Source: Nitratireductor mangrovi (GTDB lineage Bacteria; Pseudomonadota; Alphaproteobacteria; Rhizobiales; Rhizobiaceae). From it: a stretch of 64,000 bases of DNA. Positions 54,981-64,000 of this stretch are shown here, one piece after another. The notes below the pieces were generated by a model. The model was not told the DNA's origin. It was given only the letters and a program-made list of their open reading frames with translations, and did not search any database. The stretch is taken from positions 4,572,001 through 4,636,000 of the forward strand of contig NZ_CP042301.2 of the NCBI RefSeq assembly GCF_007922615.2, read 5' to 3'. Made by a program: the position numbers and the translations under genes. How positions within the stretch are numbered: position 1 is the first letter of the stretch; every line of letters begins with the position of its first letter.

Positions 54981-55931
54981 TCAGTAGCCCGCCTCGCGAT
55001 CGACGAGATGCCTGAGCGGCTCGCCGCGGTCGCAGGCGTCCATCTGGTCGAGCATCGGCCCGGCCAGATGCGCCGCATCGGACGTCGCCGCCGCGTGCGG
55101 CGTGACGAATACCCGTTCATGACCCCAAAGCGGGCTCGGCTCCGGCAGCGGTTCGGTCTCGAACACGTCGAGGCTCGCTTCTTTCAGCGTGCCGTCGTCG
55201 AGCGCGCGCAGGATGTCGGCATCCTTCTGCAGGCCGCCGCGCCCGGCATTAATCAGCACCGCACCGCCGAGCGGGTTGTCGCGCCTGAGCTTCGTAAGCA
55301 GCCGGTGGTCGATGATGCCGCGCGTCGCCGGCGTCAGCGGCAAAATCACGACCAGAATGTCGGTCGCGGCCAGGAAGCCGTCGAGCCCGTCCTGCCCCCT
55401 GAACGTCGTCACGCCATCCATGCGGGTGCCCGAACGGCTCCAGCCGTTGACATGGAAGCCGAGCGCCAGCAGCGCCGTTGCCGCGGCCCTGCCCAGTTCG
55501 CCGAGCCCCATGATGCCGACGCTCACCGCGTCTGCCGCCGGCTGCGGCGCCTCGTGCCAGACCTTGCGCTTCTGCTGCGAGCGGTAGAGCGCGCCCTGGC
55601 GGTGATGGTCGAGCACCCTCCAGACGACATATTCGGTCATGTACTGGGTGAGGTTGTCGGCAACCACCCTGACGATCGGCACGTCGGGCAGGCCCGGATC
55701 GGCGAAGAGATGGTCGACGCCGGCGCCGATCGAGAAGATCGCCTTCAGGTTGGGCAGCGTCGCCAGCACGTTGGGGCGCTGTTTCCACACCACCGCGTAG
55801 TGGATCGTCGGGTCGGCGGCACCCTCCGGCTCCAGCACCACCGGCCGGCGCACGGCGAAAAGCTCGTACCAGCGGCGCGGGTCGAACCCGGTCACCGAAA
55901 GCAGGATGCGGCCCTTGTCGGTATCAGGCAT
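54981..55931 (-). CDS. ghrA: Glyoxylate/hydroxypyruvate reductase A
   Basis: 316-residue 2-hydroxyacid dehydrogenase of the GhrA branch. SIGAGVDHL (about 66-74), DNLTQYMTEYVVW, the Rossmann motif VGIMGLGELGRAAA (about 137-150), the catalytic Arg in NAGRGGL and His in FVTPHAAATS. Reduces glyoxylate or hydroxypyruvate with NAD(P)H. Downstream of yejF in the same direction (32-base gap), so it may be read from the yej operon. Confidence 0.88.
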   Translation of the reverse strand: MPDTDKGRILLSVTGFDPRRWYELFAVRRPVVLEPEGAADPTIHYAVVWKQRPNVLATLPNLKAIFSIGAGVDHLFADPGLPDVPIVRVVADNLTQYMTEYVVWRVLDHHRQGALYRSQQKRKVWHEAPQPAADAVSVGIMGLGELGRAAATALLALGFHVNGWSRSGTRMDGVTTFRGQDGLDGFLAATDILVVILPLTPATRGIIDHRLLTKLRRDNPLGGAVLINAGRGGLQKDADILRALDDGTLKEASLDVFETEPLPEPSPLWGHERVFVTPHAAATSDAAHLAGPMLDQMDACDRGEPLRHLVDREAGY

Positions 55932-55963
55932 GAGGCGGATGTGTCCGTTTGCGTGGGGTCCGG

Positions 55964-57598
55964 CTATTCGCTGACCACGCCGCTCGGTGCGGTGGCGATG
56001 TCGAATGCGGCGGCGATCAGGGCCTTGGTATAGTCGGTCCGCGGCCGCTCGAAAATCGCCTCGGCCGGCCCGGCCTCGACGATCTTGCCGTTGCGCATCA
56101 CGATCACCTCGTTGGCGAGCGCCCGGATCACCTTCAGGTCGTGGCTGATGAACAGATAGGCGAGGTCGTAGCGTTTCTGCAGGTCGCGCAGCAGGTCGAC
56201 CACCTGCGCCTGCACGCTCATGTCCAGCGCCGAGGTTGGCTCGTCCAGCATGACGAATTTCGGCTTCAGCACCATGGCCCGGGCGATCGCGATACGCTGG
56301 CGCTGGCCGCCGGAAAATTCGTGCGGGTAGCGGAAGCGCGTTTCCGGATCGAGCCCGACCTCGCGCAGCACGTCGACGACGCGTTCGTCGCGCTCCTCCG
56401 CCGACAGCCCCTTCTCGTGGATCGCCAGCCCTTCCTCGATGATTTCGGCGACCGACATGCGCGGGCTGAGCGACCCGTAGGGATCCTGGAACACGATCTG
56501 CATCTCGCGCCGCAGCGGGCGCATGTCCTTGAACGACAGCGCGTCGATGTCGCGCCCGCTGAAGCTGATCTTGCCTTCCGACGAGATCAGCCGGCTGAGC
56601 GCCAGACCCAGCGTCGTCTTGCCCGAGCCGGACTCGCCGACCACGCCGACGGTCTCGCCGGCGCGCACGGTGATGTCGATCCCGTCGACCGCCTTCACAT
56701 GGTCGACCGTGCGGCGCAGGAACCCCTGCTTGATCGGGAACCAGACCTTCACGTCCTGCCCGCGCATCACCGCGTCCGAGGTGGTGTCGATCGCCGGCGG
56801 GTTGCCCTTGGGTTCCGCCGCCAGCAGATGCCTGGTGTAGTCGTGCTTGGGCGCCTCGAAGATCGCCCTGGTCGGGCCTTCCTCGACGATCTTGCCCTTG
56901 GTCATTACGCAGACCCGGTCGGCGATGCGGCGCACGATGCCGAGGTCGTGGGTGATGAACAGCATCGACATGCCGTTCTTCCTCTTCAGCCGGTCGAGCA
57001 GTTCGAGGATCTGCGCCTGCACGGTGACGTCGAGCGCCGTCGTCGGCTCGTCGGCGATCAACAGCTTCGGCTCGTTGGCCAGCGCCATGGCGATCATCAC
57101 GCGTTGGCGCTGGCCGCCGGAAAGCTGGTGCGGATAGGCGCCGAGGCGCTTTTCCGGCTCCCTGATCCCGACCTCGTTCAGCAGTTCCAGCGTGCGGGTC
57201 CGGCCGGCTTTGTCGCGCATGCCCTGATGCAGCGACAGAACCTCGCCGATCTGCTGCTCGATCGTGTGCAGCGGGTTGAGCGAGGTCATCGGCTCCTGGA
57301 AGATCATGGTGATGCTGCTGCCGCGGATCTTGCGCAGTTGCTTCTCGCCGGTCGACAGCAGGTCGGCGCCCTCGAACATGATCTGGCCGGAGGGGTGGCT
57401 GGCGGCGGGGTAGGGCAGGAGCTTCAGGACCGACAGCGCCGTCACCGACTTGCCGGAGCCGGATTCGCCGACCAGCGCCACGGTCTCGCCCGGCCCGATG
57501 TCGAACGAGACATGGTCCACGGCAAGGTTCTCGCGCTCGTCCTGCGCGAAGGCGACCGAGAGGTCGCGCACCGAGATCAGGGGCGCTTTCTCCGTCAA
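55964..57598 (-). CDS. yejF: Peptide ABC transporter ATPase (YejF type, duplicated)
   Basis: 544-residue protein with two complete ABC ATPase units. The first (about 8-260) has Walker [13 protein letters not shown] and signature [12 protein letters not shown]. The second (about 285-535) has [14 protein letters not shown] and [12 protein letters not shown]. Both keep Walker B (LLIADEP and VMLDEP). It powers the YejBE permease for peptide or microcin C-like uptake. The TTG start overlaps the vapC stop as TTGA with GAGG upstream, so its translation may depend on vapC. Confidence 0.92.
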   Translation of the reverse strand: MTEKAPLISVRDLSVAFAQDERENLAVDHVSFDIGPGETVALVGESGSGKSVTALSVLKLLPYPAASHPSGQIMFEGADLLSTGEKQLRKIRGSSITMIFQEPMTSLNPLHTIEQQIGEVLSLHQGMRDKAGRTRTLELLNEVGIREPEKRLGAYPHQLSGGQRQRVMIAMALANEPKLLIADEPTTALDVTVQAQILELLDRLKRKNGMSMLFITHDLGIVRRIADRVCVMTKGKIVEEGPTRAIFEAPKHDYTRHLLAAEPKGNPPAIDTTSDAVMRGQDVKVWFPIKQGFLRRTVDHVKAVDGIDITVRAGETVGVVGESGSGKTTLGLALSRLISSEGKISFSGRDIDALSFKDMRPLRREMQIVFQDPYGSLSPRMSVAEIIEEGLAIHEKGLSAEERDERVVDVLREVGLDPETRFRYPHEFSGGQRQRIAIARAMVLKPKFVMLDEPTSALDMSVQAQVVDLLRDLQKRYDLAYLFISHDLKVIRALANEVIVMRNGKIVEAGPAEAIFERPRTDYTKALIAAAFDIATAPSGVVSE

Positions 57599-57978
57599 AG
57601 TGCGGCCTCGACGTCGGTCTTGCGGAAGTCGTCGCCCTTGAACAGCAGCGGCTCGCCGCGCGCCTTGGCGAGTGCATAGGCGAAGCAGTCGCCGAGATTG
57701 AGCCTCGCTTCGTGGTTGCCCTTGCCGAAACGCGCGTAGGCCTGGCGCGCGAGATAGGTCTGGTCGGCGGTGACATCAGCGAGCCTGATGTTCGAGAGCG
57801 CCATGAGCTCGTCGACGGAAGCGACATCCTCGTCGCGCTTCATCAGTCTCATGCATGCTTCCAGGTAGTTCACGGGCGATATGGAATGTTCGCTTTCAGC
57901 GGCAAAGGCACGCATGAAGTCGGTCGCTTCCGGTTCCCGCACGAGGACCGCAAGGACGGCTGAAGCGTCGACGATCAT
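57595..57978 (-). CDS. vapC: VapC-type PIN-domain ribonuclease toxin
   Basis: 127-residue PIN-domain toxin with the acidic site Asp4 (MIVDASAV), Glu40 (NYLEACM), Asp97 (NLGDCFAYALA) and Asp116/117. All are present, so the nuclease appears intact. VapC enzymes cleave tRNA or rRNA. It is preceded by vapB with an ATGA overlap and its end overlaps the yejF start. A typical toxin-antitoxin pair inserted in an otherwise ordinary transporter operon. Confidence 0.92.
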   Translation of the reverse strand: MIVDASAVLAVLVREPEATDFMRAFAAESEHSISPVNYLEACMRLMKRDEDVASVDELMALSNIRLADVTADQTYLARQAYARFGKGNHEARLNLGDCFAYALAKARGEPLLFKGDDFRKTDVEAAL

Positions 57979-58223
57979 ATCGGCAGACCGCGATCGTCGT
58001 AGAGATCGGAGTGATCGCTGGTCAGCCCGGGCGGAGGCGCCGGCAAGGCATCGACGAACCGCTTGATCCGCTGGAACTTTGCTTCGACGTCCATGGAACG
58101 CTCAAGGCGAGCCAGCTTCTCCTCGAGTGCCACTTCCACGGCCGCCGTGACGGTCGTCCCGGTCTGCCGCGCAAGCCGCTTCGCCATCCGATGCGCTCGC
58201 TCGCTTTTTATGTTCATTCCCAT
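57975..58223 (-). CDS. vapB: VapB-type antitoxin (Rv0623-like)
   Basis: 82-residue antitoxin. The N-terminal AHRMAKRLARQTGTTVTAAVEVALEEKL (about 11-38) is the ribbon-helix-helix-like DNA-binding region of the Rv0623/VapB family; the acidic C-terminus (DHSDLYDDRGLPI) would bind and block VapC. GAGG lies five bases before the ATG at 58223; the ATG two codons later (58217) is also plausible. Autorepression of the pair is likely by family. Confidence 0.88.
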   Translation of the reverse strand: MGMNIKSERAHRMAKRLARQTGTTVTAAVEVALEEKLARLERSMDVEAKFQRIKRFVDALPAPPPGLTSDHSDLYDDRGLPI

Positions 58224-58271
58224 TGCGGCCTCAGAGGTAGAGAAACGACATTTTATGCCACGGTCCAGACC

Positions 58272-59423
58272 TCACTTGAATGTCTTTCTCGGATCGAAGG
58301 CGTCGCGCGTCGCTTCCCCGATGAAGATCAGCAGCGACAGCATCAGCGAGATCACCACGAAGCCCGACATGCCGAGCCACGGCGCGGTGAGGTTCTGCTG
58401 GCCCTGGCGCAGCAATTCGCCCAGCGATGCCGAACCGGGCGGCAGGCCGAAGCCGAGGAAGTCGAGCGAGGTCAGCGTGGTGATCGAACCGTTGAGGATG
58501 AAGGGCAGGAAGGTCAGCGTCGCCACCATCGCATTGGGCAGGAGGTGGCGGAACATGATGGTGCGGTTGGGCACGCCGAGCGCCCGCGCCGCGTTGACAT
58601 ATTCGAAGTTGCGCGCGCGCAGGAACTCCGCCCGCACCACGCCCACGAAGCCCACCCATGAAAAGAGCAGCATGATGCCGAGCAGGATGAAGAAGCCCGG
58701 CGGCAGCACGGCGGCGATGATCAGGATCAGGTAGAGCACCGGGATCGACGCCCAGATCTCGATGAAGCGCTGGAACAGGAGGTCGGTCCAGCCGCCGAAA
58801 TAGCCCTGCACGGCGCCCGCCGACACGCCGATGATCGCCGAGCAGAAGGTCAGCGCCAGCCCGAACAGCACCGATATGCGGAACCCGTAGATGACGCGCG
58901 CCAAAACGTCTCGGGTCTGGTCGTCGGTGCCCAGCCAGTTCCAGTTGCCGAGCGTGCAGCTCTGGTCCTCAGCCCCGTCGGGATAGCGCGCGCAGCGCGT
59001 CTCGCGGTCGTAGAGCCAGGACGGCTTGGCCGGCGCGGCTTCCGGAATCTCGTTGTTGACCGTGCGGTAGGAATAGCGGATCGGCGGCCAGATCAGCCAG
59101 CCATTGGCCTCGATCTCCTCGAAGATCACCGGGTCGCGGTAGTCGGTGACGGCCAGGAAGCCGCCGAATTTTTCCTCCGGATAGTCGATCAGCACCGGCA
59201 GCAGGATTTCGCCCTTGTAGGAGGCGATGATCGGCTTGTCGTTGGCGATGAACTCGGCAAGCAGCGACAGCACGAACAGCACCAGGAAGATCCACAGCGA
59301 CCAGTAGCCGCGCCGGTTGGCCTTGAAGTTCTGCCAGCGGCGCTGGTTGAGCGGCGACAGCCAGCCACCCCGCCGGCCGGGCGGAATGGCGCGAGCCTCG
59401 GGCGAGGTGACGGCGCGTTGCAT
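58272..59423 (-). CDS. yejE: Peptide ABC transporter permease (YejE type)
   Basis: 383-residue inner-membrane permease. N-terminal helix (about 40-60), then a long periplasmic insertion with the YejE-typical EKFGGFLAVTDYRDP and FEEIEANGWLIWPPIRYSY segments, and a C-terminal BPD domain with five helices and an ARALGVPNRTIMFRHLLPNA EAA-like loop. ATG at 59423 overlaps the yejB stop as TGATG; a GTG one codon earlier is also possible. Confidence 0.93.
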   Translation of the reverse strand: MQRAVTSPEARAIPPGRRGGWLSPLNQRRWQNFKANRRGYWSLWIFLVLFVLSLLAEFIANDKPIIASYKGEILLPVLIDYPEEKFGGFLAVTDYRDPVIFEEIEANGWLIWPPIRYSYRTVNNEIPEAAPAKPSWLYDRETRCARYPDGAEDQSCTLGNWNWLGTDDQTRDVLARVIYGFRISVLFGLALTFCSAIIGVSAGAVQGYFGGWTDLLFQRFIEIWASIPVLYLILIIAAVLPPGFFILLGIMLLFSWVGFVGVVRAEFLRARNFEYVNAARALGVPNRTIMFRHLLPNAMVATLTFLPFILNGSITTLTSLDFLGFGLPPGSASLGELLRQGQQNLTAPWLGMSGFVVISLMLSLLIFIGEATRDAFDPRKTFK

Positions 59424-60520
59424 CACACGTCCCTCCGCTCGAAGTCGATGCGCGGATCGATCCAGGTGTAGACGAGGTCGGAAATGAGGCTGACGAACAG
59501 TCCGATCAGCGAGAAGATGTAGAGGTTGGCGAACACCACCGGGTAGTCGCGGTCAAGCACCGAGCGGAAGCCGAGCAGGCCGAGCCCGTCGAGCGAGAAG
59601 ATGTTCTCGATCAGCAGCGAGCCGGTGAAGAAGGCCGAGATGAAGGCGGCCGGAAAGCCGGCGATGATGATCAGCATCGCGTTGCGGAAGACGTGGCCGT
59701 AAAGCACCTGGCGCTCCGTCAGCCCCTTGGCGCGCGCCGTGATCACATATTGCTTTCGGATCTCGTCCAGGAACGAGTTCTTGGTCAGGAGCGTGTTGGT
59801 CGCGAACGCCGACAGCACCATCGCCGTCAGCGGCAATGTCAGGTGCCAGAAATAGTCGAGAATGCGTTCCGGCCACGAGAGTTCATGCCAGTTGTCGGAA
59901 ACGAGCCCGCGCAGCGGGAACCAGTCGTAGAACGATCCTCCGGCAAAAAGCACCATCAGCAGGATGGCGAACAGGAAGCCCGGAATGGCGTAGCCGATGA
60001 TGACGATGCCGCTGGTCCAGATGTCGAAGGTGGACCCGTCCTTGACCGCCTTGCGGATGCCGAGCGGGATCGAGATCAGGTAGGAGATCAGCGTGATCCA
60101 CAGCCCGAGCGACACCGAGACCGGCATCTTTTCCAGGATCAGGTCGAGCACCGAGATGTCGCGGAAGAAGCTCTCGCCGAAATCGAAGCGCGCATAGTCC
60201 CACAGCATCTTGAAGAAGCGCTCCAGCGGTGGCTTGTCGAAGCCGAACTGCACTTCCAGTTGCTTGATGAACTCCGGGTCCAGCCCCTGCGCGCCGCGAT
60301 ATTTCGACGAGAACTCGCCGCCGGCATCGAAGTCCTGATTGCCTGAATCTGCGCCGCCGCCCGAAATGCGGTCGGTCGCGTCGCCCTGGCCGGTGATGCG
60401 CGCGATCACCTGTTCGACCGGGCCGCCCGGTGCGAACTGGATCACGGTGAAGGAGACCGCCATGATGCCGAACAGCGTCGGGATCATCAGGAGCAGGCGT
60501 CTGAGGATATAGGCGCCCAT
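59423..60520 (-). CDS. yejB: Peptide ABC transporter permease (YejB type)
   Basis: 365-residue permease. N-terminal helix with [19 protein letters not shown], then a YejB-type periplasmic loop ([13 protein letters not shown]), and the BPD domain with the [20 protein letters not shown] coupling helix region. It ends in ERRDV. Overlaps yejE; 45 bases downstream of the second binding-protein gene. Confidence 0.93.
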   Translation of the reverse strand: MGAYILRRLLLMIPTLFGIMAVSFTVIQFAPGGPVEQVIARITGQGDATDRISGGGADSGNQDFDAGGEFSSKYRGAQGLDPEFIKQLEVQFGFDKPPLERFFKMLWDYARFDFGESFFRDISVLDLILEKMPVSVSLGLWITLISYLISIPLGIRKAVKDGSTFDIWTSGIVIIGYAIPGFLFAILLMVLFAGGSFYDWFPLRGLVSDNWHELSWPERILDYFWHLTLPLTAMVLSAFATNTLLTKNSFLDEIRKQYVITARAKGLTERQVLYGHVFRNAMLIIIAGFPAAFISAFFTGSLLIENIFSLDGLGLLGFRSVLDRDYPVVFANLYIFSLIGLFVSLISDLVYTWIDPRIDFERRDV

Positions 60521-60565
60521 TAGCCGCGGATCCCCACTGGCGGCATCGATCGCGCACAGTTTCGT

Positions 60566-62431
60566 CTATTCAATCGCCTTCGCCTTGTCAGGGTCGACCC
60601 ACCACAATGTCTCGACCGGAAAGCCGTAATCGGGCTTCGGCTCCTTGAAGCCGAACATGTCCCAATAGGCGGCCCGGTGATTCGCCGCATGCCAATTTGG
60701 AATCCAGTCGCGCCGCGCGCGCAAGACCCGGTCGAGCGCCCGCATCGCCACGGTGAAGGATTGCCGGTCGGCGGCCCGTTCCGCGATGCCGATCAGAGCG
60801 TCGACGGCCGGGTCCGCCGTTCCCGGCAGGTTGCGCGAGCCGCTGAGGCCGGCCGAGCGCGAATGGAAATAATGCATCAGTTCGTCGCCGGTCGGCGTCG
60901 CGCTGAAGGAGGCGGCCAGCGCAATCATGTCGAAATCGAAATCGATCTGCCGCGCCTGGTATTGCGTCGCGTCGACCAGCCGCACCGACGCGTCGATGCC
61001 GATGGCGCGCATGTTGTCCACGAATGGCGAGTTCACGCGGACGAAGGACTGATCCCGCACCAGCATCTCGAGCGGCAGGCTCTGCCCGCTCGCATTGCGC
61101 ACCAGTCCGCCCTCGCGTTTCCATCCCGCCTCGGCAAGCAGCTTGGCGGCGCGGCCGAGCAGCTTGCGGTCGCGGCCGCTGCCGTCGGAAACCGGCGCCG
61201 TCACCGCCTCGCCGAAAGCCTCGTCCGGGATCTGTCCGCGCAGCGGCTCCAGCAGCGCCAGTTCCTCAGCCGATGGCAGGCCGTCTGCCTTGTAGTCGGA
61301 CCGCTCGAAGGTGGAGTCGGATCGCTCGTAGGAGCCATAGAAAAGGTTGCGTCTGGTCCATTCGAAGTCGAAACACAGGCCGACCGCCTCGCGCACCCGC
61401 GGGTCGCGGAAACGCTCGCGCCGCTGGTTGAGCGCCCAGGCCTGCATGGACGGCCTCAGTTCGGACGAAAACTCGCGCTTGATCACCTTGCCTTCGTTGA
61501 GCGCCGGGAAATCGTAGCCGGTCGCCCACACCCGCGATGTGAATTCCTGCCTATAGCGCACTTCTCCCTTCTTGAAGGCCTCGAAGGCGGCCTGCCGCTG
61601 CATGTAGAACTCGATACGGATGCGGCCGAAATGGCCGAGCCCGCGATTGACCGGCAGGTCGCGGCCCCAATAATCCTCCACCCGCTCATACTCGATCCAG
61701 CGGCCGGGCTCGAAGCGTCCCACCTTGTAGGCGCCCGAGCCCAGTGGCGGCCTCAGTTCGGAGCTGTCGAACGGGTTGGCCTCGTAGAAGGCCTTGGAGA
61801 GAATGGGGAAGACGGAAGTCGACAGGATCGTGCGGTCCGACTGTTCGCCGGAAAAGCCGAGCCGGAAGGTGTGGTCGTCCAGCGCCACCGCTTCCGTCAT
61901 GTGGGTGAGCGGCAGTTGCAGGCTCGGATGGCCCTTGTCCTTGAATAGATTGTAGGTGAACGCGACGTCGTGCGCCGTCAGCTTCGTGTCGTCGTGGAAG
62001 CGCGCCTCGGGCCGCAGCGCGAAGATGAAGCTGTTGCGATCCTCCGATATCGTCACGCCTTCCGCGACAAGTCCGTAGATCGCGTCCGGCTCGTCGAGCG
62101 CCCGCGTCATCAGCGCATCGAAGCAGAGCTCCATGCGCGGCGGCGCGTCGCCGCGCGCCACGAAGCTGTTCAGCGTGTTGAAGGTGAGGACGTTCTGGTT
62201 GAAGCCCCAGTTCGGCGGCGCGAAATTGAAGGTGCCGCCGGTCGGGGCGTCCGGGGTCGCATAGTCGAAATGCGAAAAGCCCGCCGCGTATTTGAGCTCG
62301 CCGAAAGCGGAAAGTCCGTGCAGCGCCTGGCCGGTCGGGTTCTCCGCCAGGGCCGGCCCGGGCAGCAGCGGTGCCACCAGCCCGGCGCCGGCGAGCGTCA
62401 GGAATTCCCGGCGTTCGAGGGGCGCTGCCAT
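60566..62431 (-). CDS. Extracellular peptide-binding protein, YejA-like (second copy)
   Basis: 621-residue family 5 solute-binding protein of the YejA branch. The N-terminus has a twin-arginine motif ERREFLTLAG followed by a hydrophobic stretch ending ALA, so export by the Tat system is likely. Body segments PPLGSGAYKVGRFEPGRWIEYERVEDYWG and YFHSRSAGLSGSRNL are typical. Start ATG at 62431 lies one base after the stop of the upstream binding-protein gene. Confidence 0.9.
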   Translation of the reverse strand: MAAPLERREFLTLAGAGLVAPLLPGPALAENPTGQALHGLSAFGELKYAAGFSHFDYATPDAPTGGTFNFAPPNWGFNQNVLTFNTLNSFVARGDAPPRMELCFDALMTRALDEPDAIYGLVAEGVTISEDRNSFIFALRPEARFHDDTKLTAHDVAFTYNLFKDKGHPSLQLPLTHMTEAVALDDHTFRLGFSGEQSDRTILSTSVFPILSKAFYEANPFDSSELRPPLGSGAYKVGRFEPGRWIEYERVEDYWGRDLPVNRGLGHFGRIRIEFYMQRQAAFEAFKKGEVRYRQEFTSRVWATGYDFPALNEGKVIKREFSSELRPSMQAWALNQRRERFRDPRVREAVGLCFDFEWTRRNLFYGSYERSDSTFERSDYKADGLPSAEELALLEPLRGQIPDEAFGEAVTAPVSDGSGRDRKLLGRAAKLLAEAGWKREGGLVRNASGQSLPLEMLVRDQSFVRVNSPFVDNMRAIGIDASVRLVDATQYQARQIDFDFDMIALAASFSATPTGDELMHYFHSRSAGLSGSRNLPGTADPAVDALIGIAERAADRQSFTVAMRALDRVLRARRDWIPNWHAANHRAAYWDMFGFKEPKPDYGFPVETLWWVDPDKAKAIE

Positions 62432-62432
62432 G

Positions 62433-64000
62433 TCAGTTCTGGCTCGAATATTTCTTGGCCAGCACCGCTTCCTTTTCCGGGTCGATCCACCAGGAATCGA
62501 TGTCGGCGCCGAGATAACCCGGCTGCTCGTCCGGAATGCCGAACTTGTTCCAGTAGGCAAGCCACAGCACCGGGCGATGCCATTGCGGCACGACATAGAA
62601 GTTCCACAACAGCACACGGTCGAGCGCGTGCGTGGCCGCGATCAGTTCCTCGCGGTCCCTGGCGTAGATCACCTTCTCGACCAGCGCGTCGACCACCGGG
62701 TTCTCGATCCCGGCGAGGTTCCGCGAGCCCGGCTGGTCAGCCGCCACCGAACCCCAGAATTCACGCTGCTCGTTGCCCGGCGACAGCGACTGCGCGAACT
62801 GCCCGGTCACCGAATCGAACTCGTAGCCGCGCACGCGGTTGATGTATTGCGTCGGATCGACGATGCGCAGCGAGGCGTCGATGCCGAGCTTGCGCAGCGT
62901 CGCCACATAGCTGCCGGTGATGATCTCGTCGGTCGGGCTGCGGCCCAGGAACTCGATGCTGAACTGCTCTCCGGTCTTCTCGCTGACCAGCTTGCCGCCC
63001 TTGATGACCCAGCCGGCCTCCGCGAACAGCTTCACGGCCTGGCGCAGGTGCTGGCGCTCGGCCTGCGGCGAATCGTAGACCGGCAGCTTGAATTCTTCCG
63101 TGAACACTTCCGGCGGCAGCTGGTCGCGGAACTCTTCCAGAATCTCCAGTTCTCGGCCTTGCGGCAGGCCGGACGAGGCCAGTTCGCCGCCCTCGAAATA
63201 GCTGTCGGTGCGGGTGTTCTTTCCGTAGAACAGGTTGCGGTTCATGCTTTCGAAATCGAGGGCGATGGTCAGCGCCTGCCGCACCTTGCGGTCCTGGAAC
63301 TGCGGCCGCCTGAGATTGAGCACGAAGCCCTGCATCGGCTCGCCGCGCTCGGTCGGAAACTCGCGCTTGATCACGTCGCCGGCCTCGAAGGCGGGAAAGT
63401 TGTATTCCACCGACCAGCGCCGCGAACTGCTTTCCGGCCGCAGGTCTTCGAGCCCGCCCTTGGTGAAGGCCTGCCATTCGGCGTTCTGGTCCTGGATGTA
63501 GACGTAGCGCCGCCGGTCGAAATTGTTGCGCCCGACATTCACCGGGTGCTCGGCGGCCCAGTAATCCTCGACCCGCTCCCAGATGATCTCCGCGCCGGGG
63601 CGGAAGCTCTCGATCTTGTAGGCGCCCGAGCCGAGCGGCGGCTCCAGCGTCGGCTGGGTCACGTCGCGCGCCTTGCCCTTGGCGTCGGTGCCCTGCCACC
63701 AGTGCTTCGGCAGCACCGGCATGTCGCCGAGGATGTGCGGCAGCTCGCGGTTGCCGGTCTGGTCGAAGGTGAACAGGATTTCGCGCTCAGAGACCGCTTC
63801 GGCCTTTTCCACGCTGGAGAAATAGCGGTTGAAGTTGGGGCTGTGCTCCTTCAGCACGCCGAAGCTCCACACCACGTCTTCCGCCGTGATCGGCTCGCCG
63901 TCATGCCATCTGGCGCGCGGGTCGAGCCTGTAGGTCGCCGACGAATAGTCTTCCGGATATTTGTAGGCCTCCGCGATCAGCGGGTGGCTGACACCCGGCT
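62433..64000 (-). CDS. Extracellular peptide-binding protein, YejA-like (first copy, 5' end off window)
   Basis: Partial gene: the reading frame continues past base 64000, so the N-terminus and signal are missing. The visible part (about 520 residues) includes WHDGEPITAEDVVWSFG, PPLGSGAYKIESFRPG, NLFYGKNTRTDSYFEGG and an ending YSSQN. It is closely related in design to the next gene (NLFYG, GSRNLAG, DALDRVL segments), showing a tandem duplication of the YejA binding protein in this operon. Confidence 0.9.
   Translation of the reverse strand, partial: PGVSHPLIAEAYKYPEDYSSATYRLDPRARWHDGEPITAEDVVWSFGVLKEHSPNFNRYFSSVEKAEAVSEREILFTFDQTGNRELPHILGDMPVLPKHWWQGTDAKGKARDVTQPTLEPPLGSGAYKIESFRPGAEIIWERVEDYWAAEHPVNVGRNNFDRRRYVYIQDQNAEWQAFTKGGLEDLRPESSSRRWSVEYNFPAFEAGDVIKREFPTERGEPMQGFVLNLRRPQFQDRKVRQALTIALDFESMNRNLFYGKNTRTDSYFEGGELASSGLPQGRELEILEEFRDQLPPEVFTEEFKLPVYDSPQAERQHLRQAVKLFAEAGWVIKGGKLVSEKTGEQFSIEFLGRSPTDEIITGSYVATLRKLGIDASLRIVDPTQYINRVRGYEFDSVTGQFAQSLSPGNEQREFWGSVAADQPGSRNLAGIENPVVDALVEKVIYARDREELIAATHALDRVLLWNFYVVPQWHRPVLWLAYWNKFGIPDEQPGYLGADIDSWWIDPEKEAVLAKKYSSQN

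Noticed and set aside
55949-57679. Plus-strand open frame opposite yejF
   Set aside because: Antisense to two complete ABC ATPase domains; no ribosome site or family motif.

Overview
The window is chromosomal DNA from a high-GC alphaproteobacterium, most likely Rhizobiales in or near the Phyllobacteriaceae (Mesorhizobium-like). The reasons are the order rimP-nusA-ylxR-infB-rbfA-truB / rpsO-pnp, the irr-fabA-fabB-fabI block, the recF-moeB and rpsT-dnaA-dnaN neighbourhood, a cpa/tad pilus locus, promoters of the CTTGAC-N17-CTATAT type, and rhizobial-type dispersed palindromes. Lineage is inferred from gene content and order; no database search was possible.

Layout. 1-5541: metK and trmB, a DUF4105 lipoprotein, then an Lrp/AsnC regulator divergent from arginase and ornithine cyclodeaminase (arginine to ornithine to proline). 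5576-12940: the transcription/translation operon rimP-nusA-ylxR-infB-rbfA-truB, preceded by a promoter and an intrinsic terminator inside its own leader. 12956-15098: a CorA-type transporter and two small secreted proteins. 15141-18031: rpsO and pnp with a highly structured intergenic leader. 18067-24977: an RsmC-like methyltransferase, an EAL protein, fabI-fabB-fabA, irr and a GlxA-type AraC regulator. 25071-29992: a cysteine hydrolase, an SH3 protein, a 2-hydroxyacid dehydrogenase, and the two subunits of an aconitase X (probable cis-3-hydroxy-L-proline dehydratase) coupled to a MoeB-like gene. 30060-35332: recF, dnaN, dnaA and rpsT, all on the minus strand. 35361-38374: enoyl-CoA hydratase, mutM and deoB. 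38503-52189: an orphan PhnD-like binding protein and a complete Flp/Tad pilus locus. The pilin, peptidase, secretin, ATPases and TadBC are on the plus strand; two TadE-like pseudopilins, a stand-alone secretin N-domain protein and TadD are on the minus strand. 52317-54973: an M17 aminopeptidase, a winged-helix protein and an NlpC/P60 peptidase. 54981-64000: a GhrA-type reductase and a Yej-type peptide ABC operon with two tandem binding proteins. A vapBC toxin-antitoxin pair sits between the permease and ATPase genes of that operon.

Most of the window is conserved housekeeping DNA. No phage, IS element, CRISPR array, rRNA or tRNA gene was recognised. The most interesting signals are regulatory or architectural: the terminator-containing leader upstream of rimP-nusA, four hairpins between rpsO and pnp, the vapBC pair embedded in the yej operon, and the start-stop coupled recF-moeB-acnX region.
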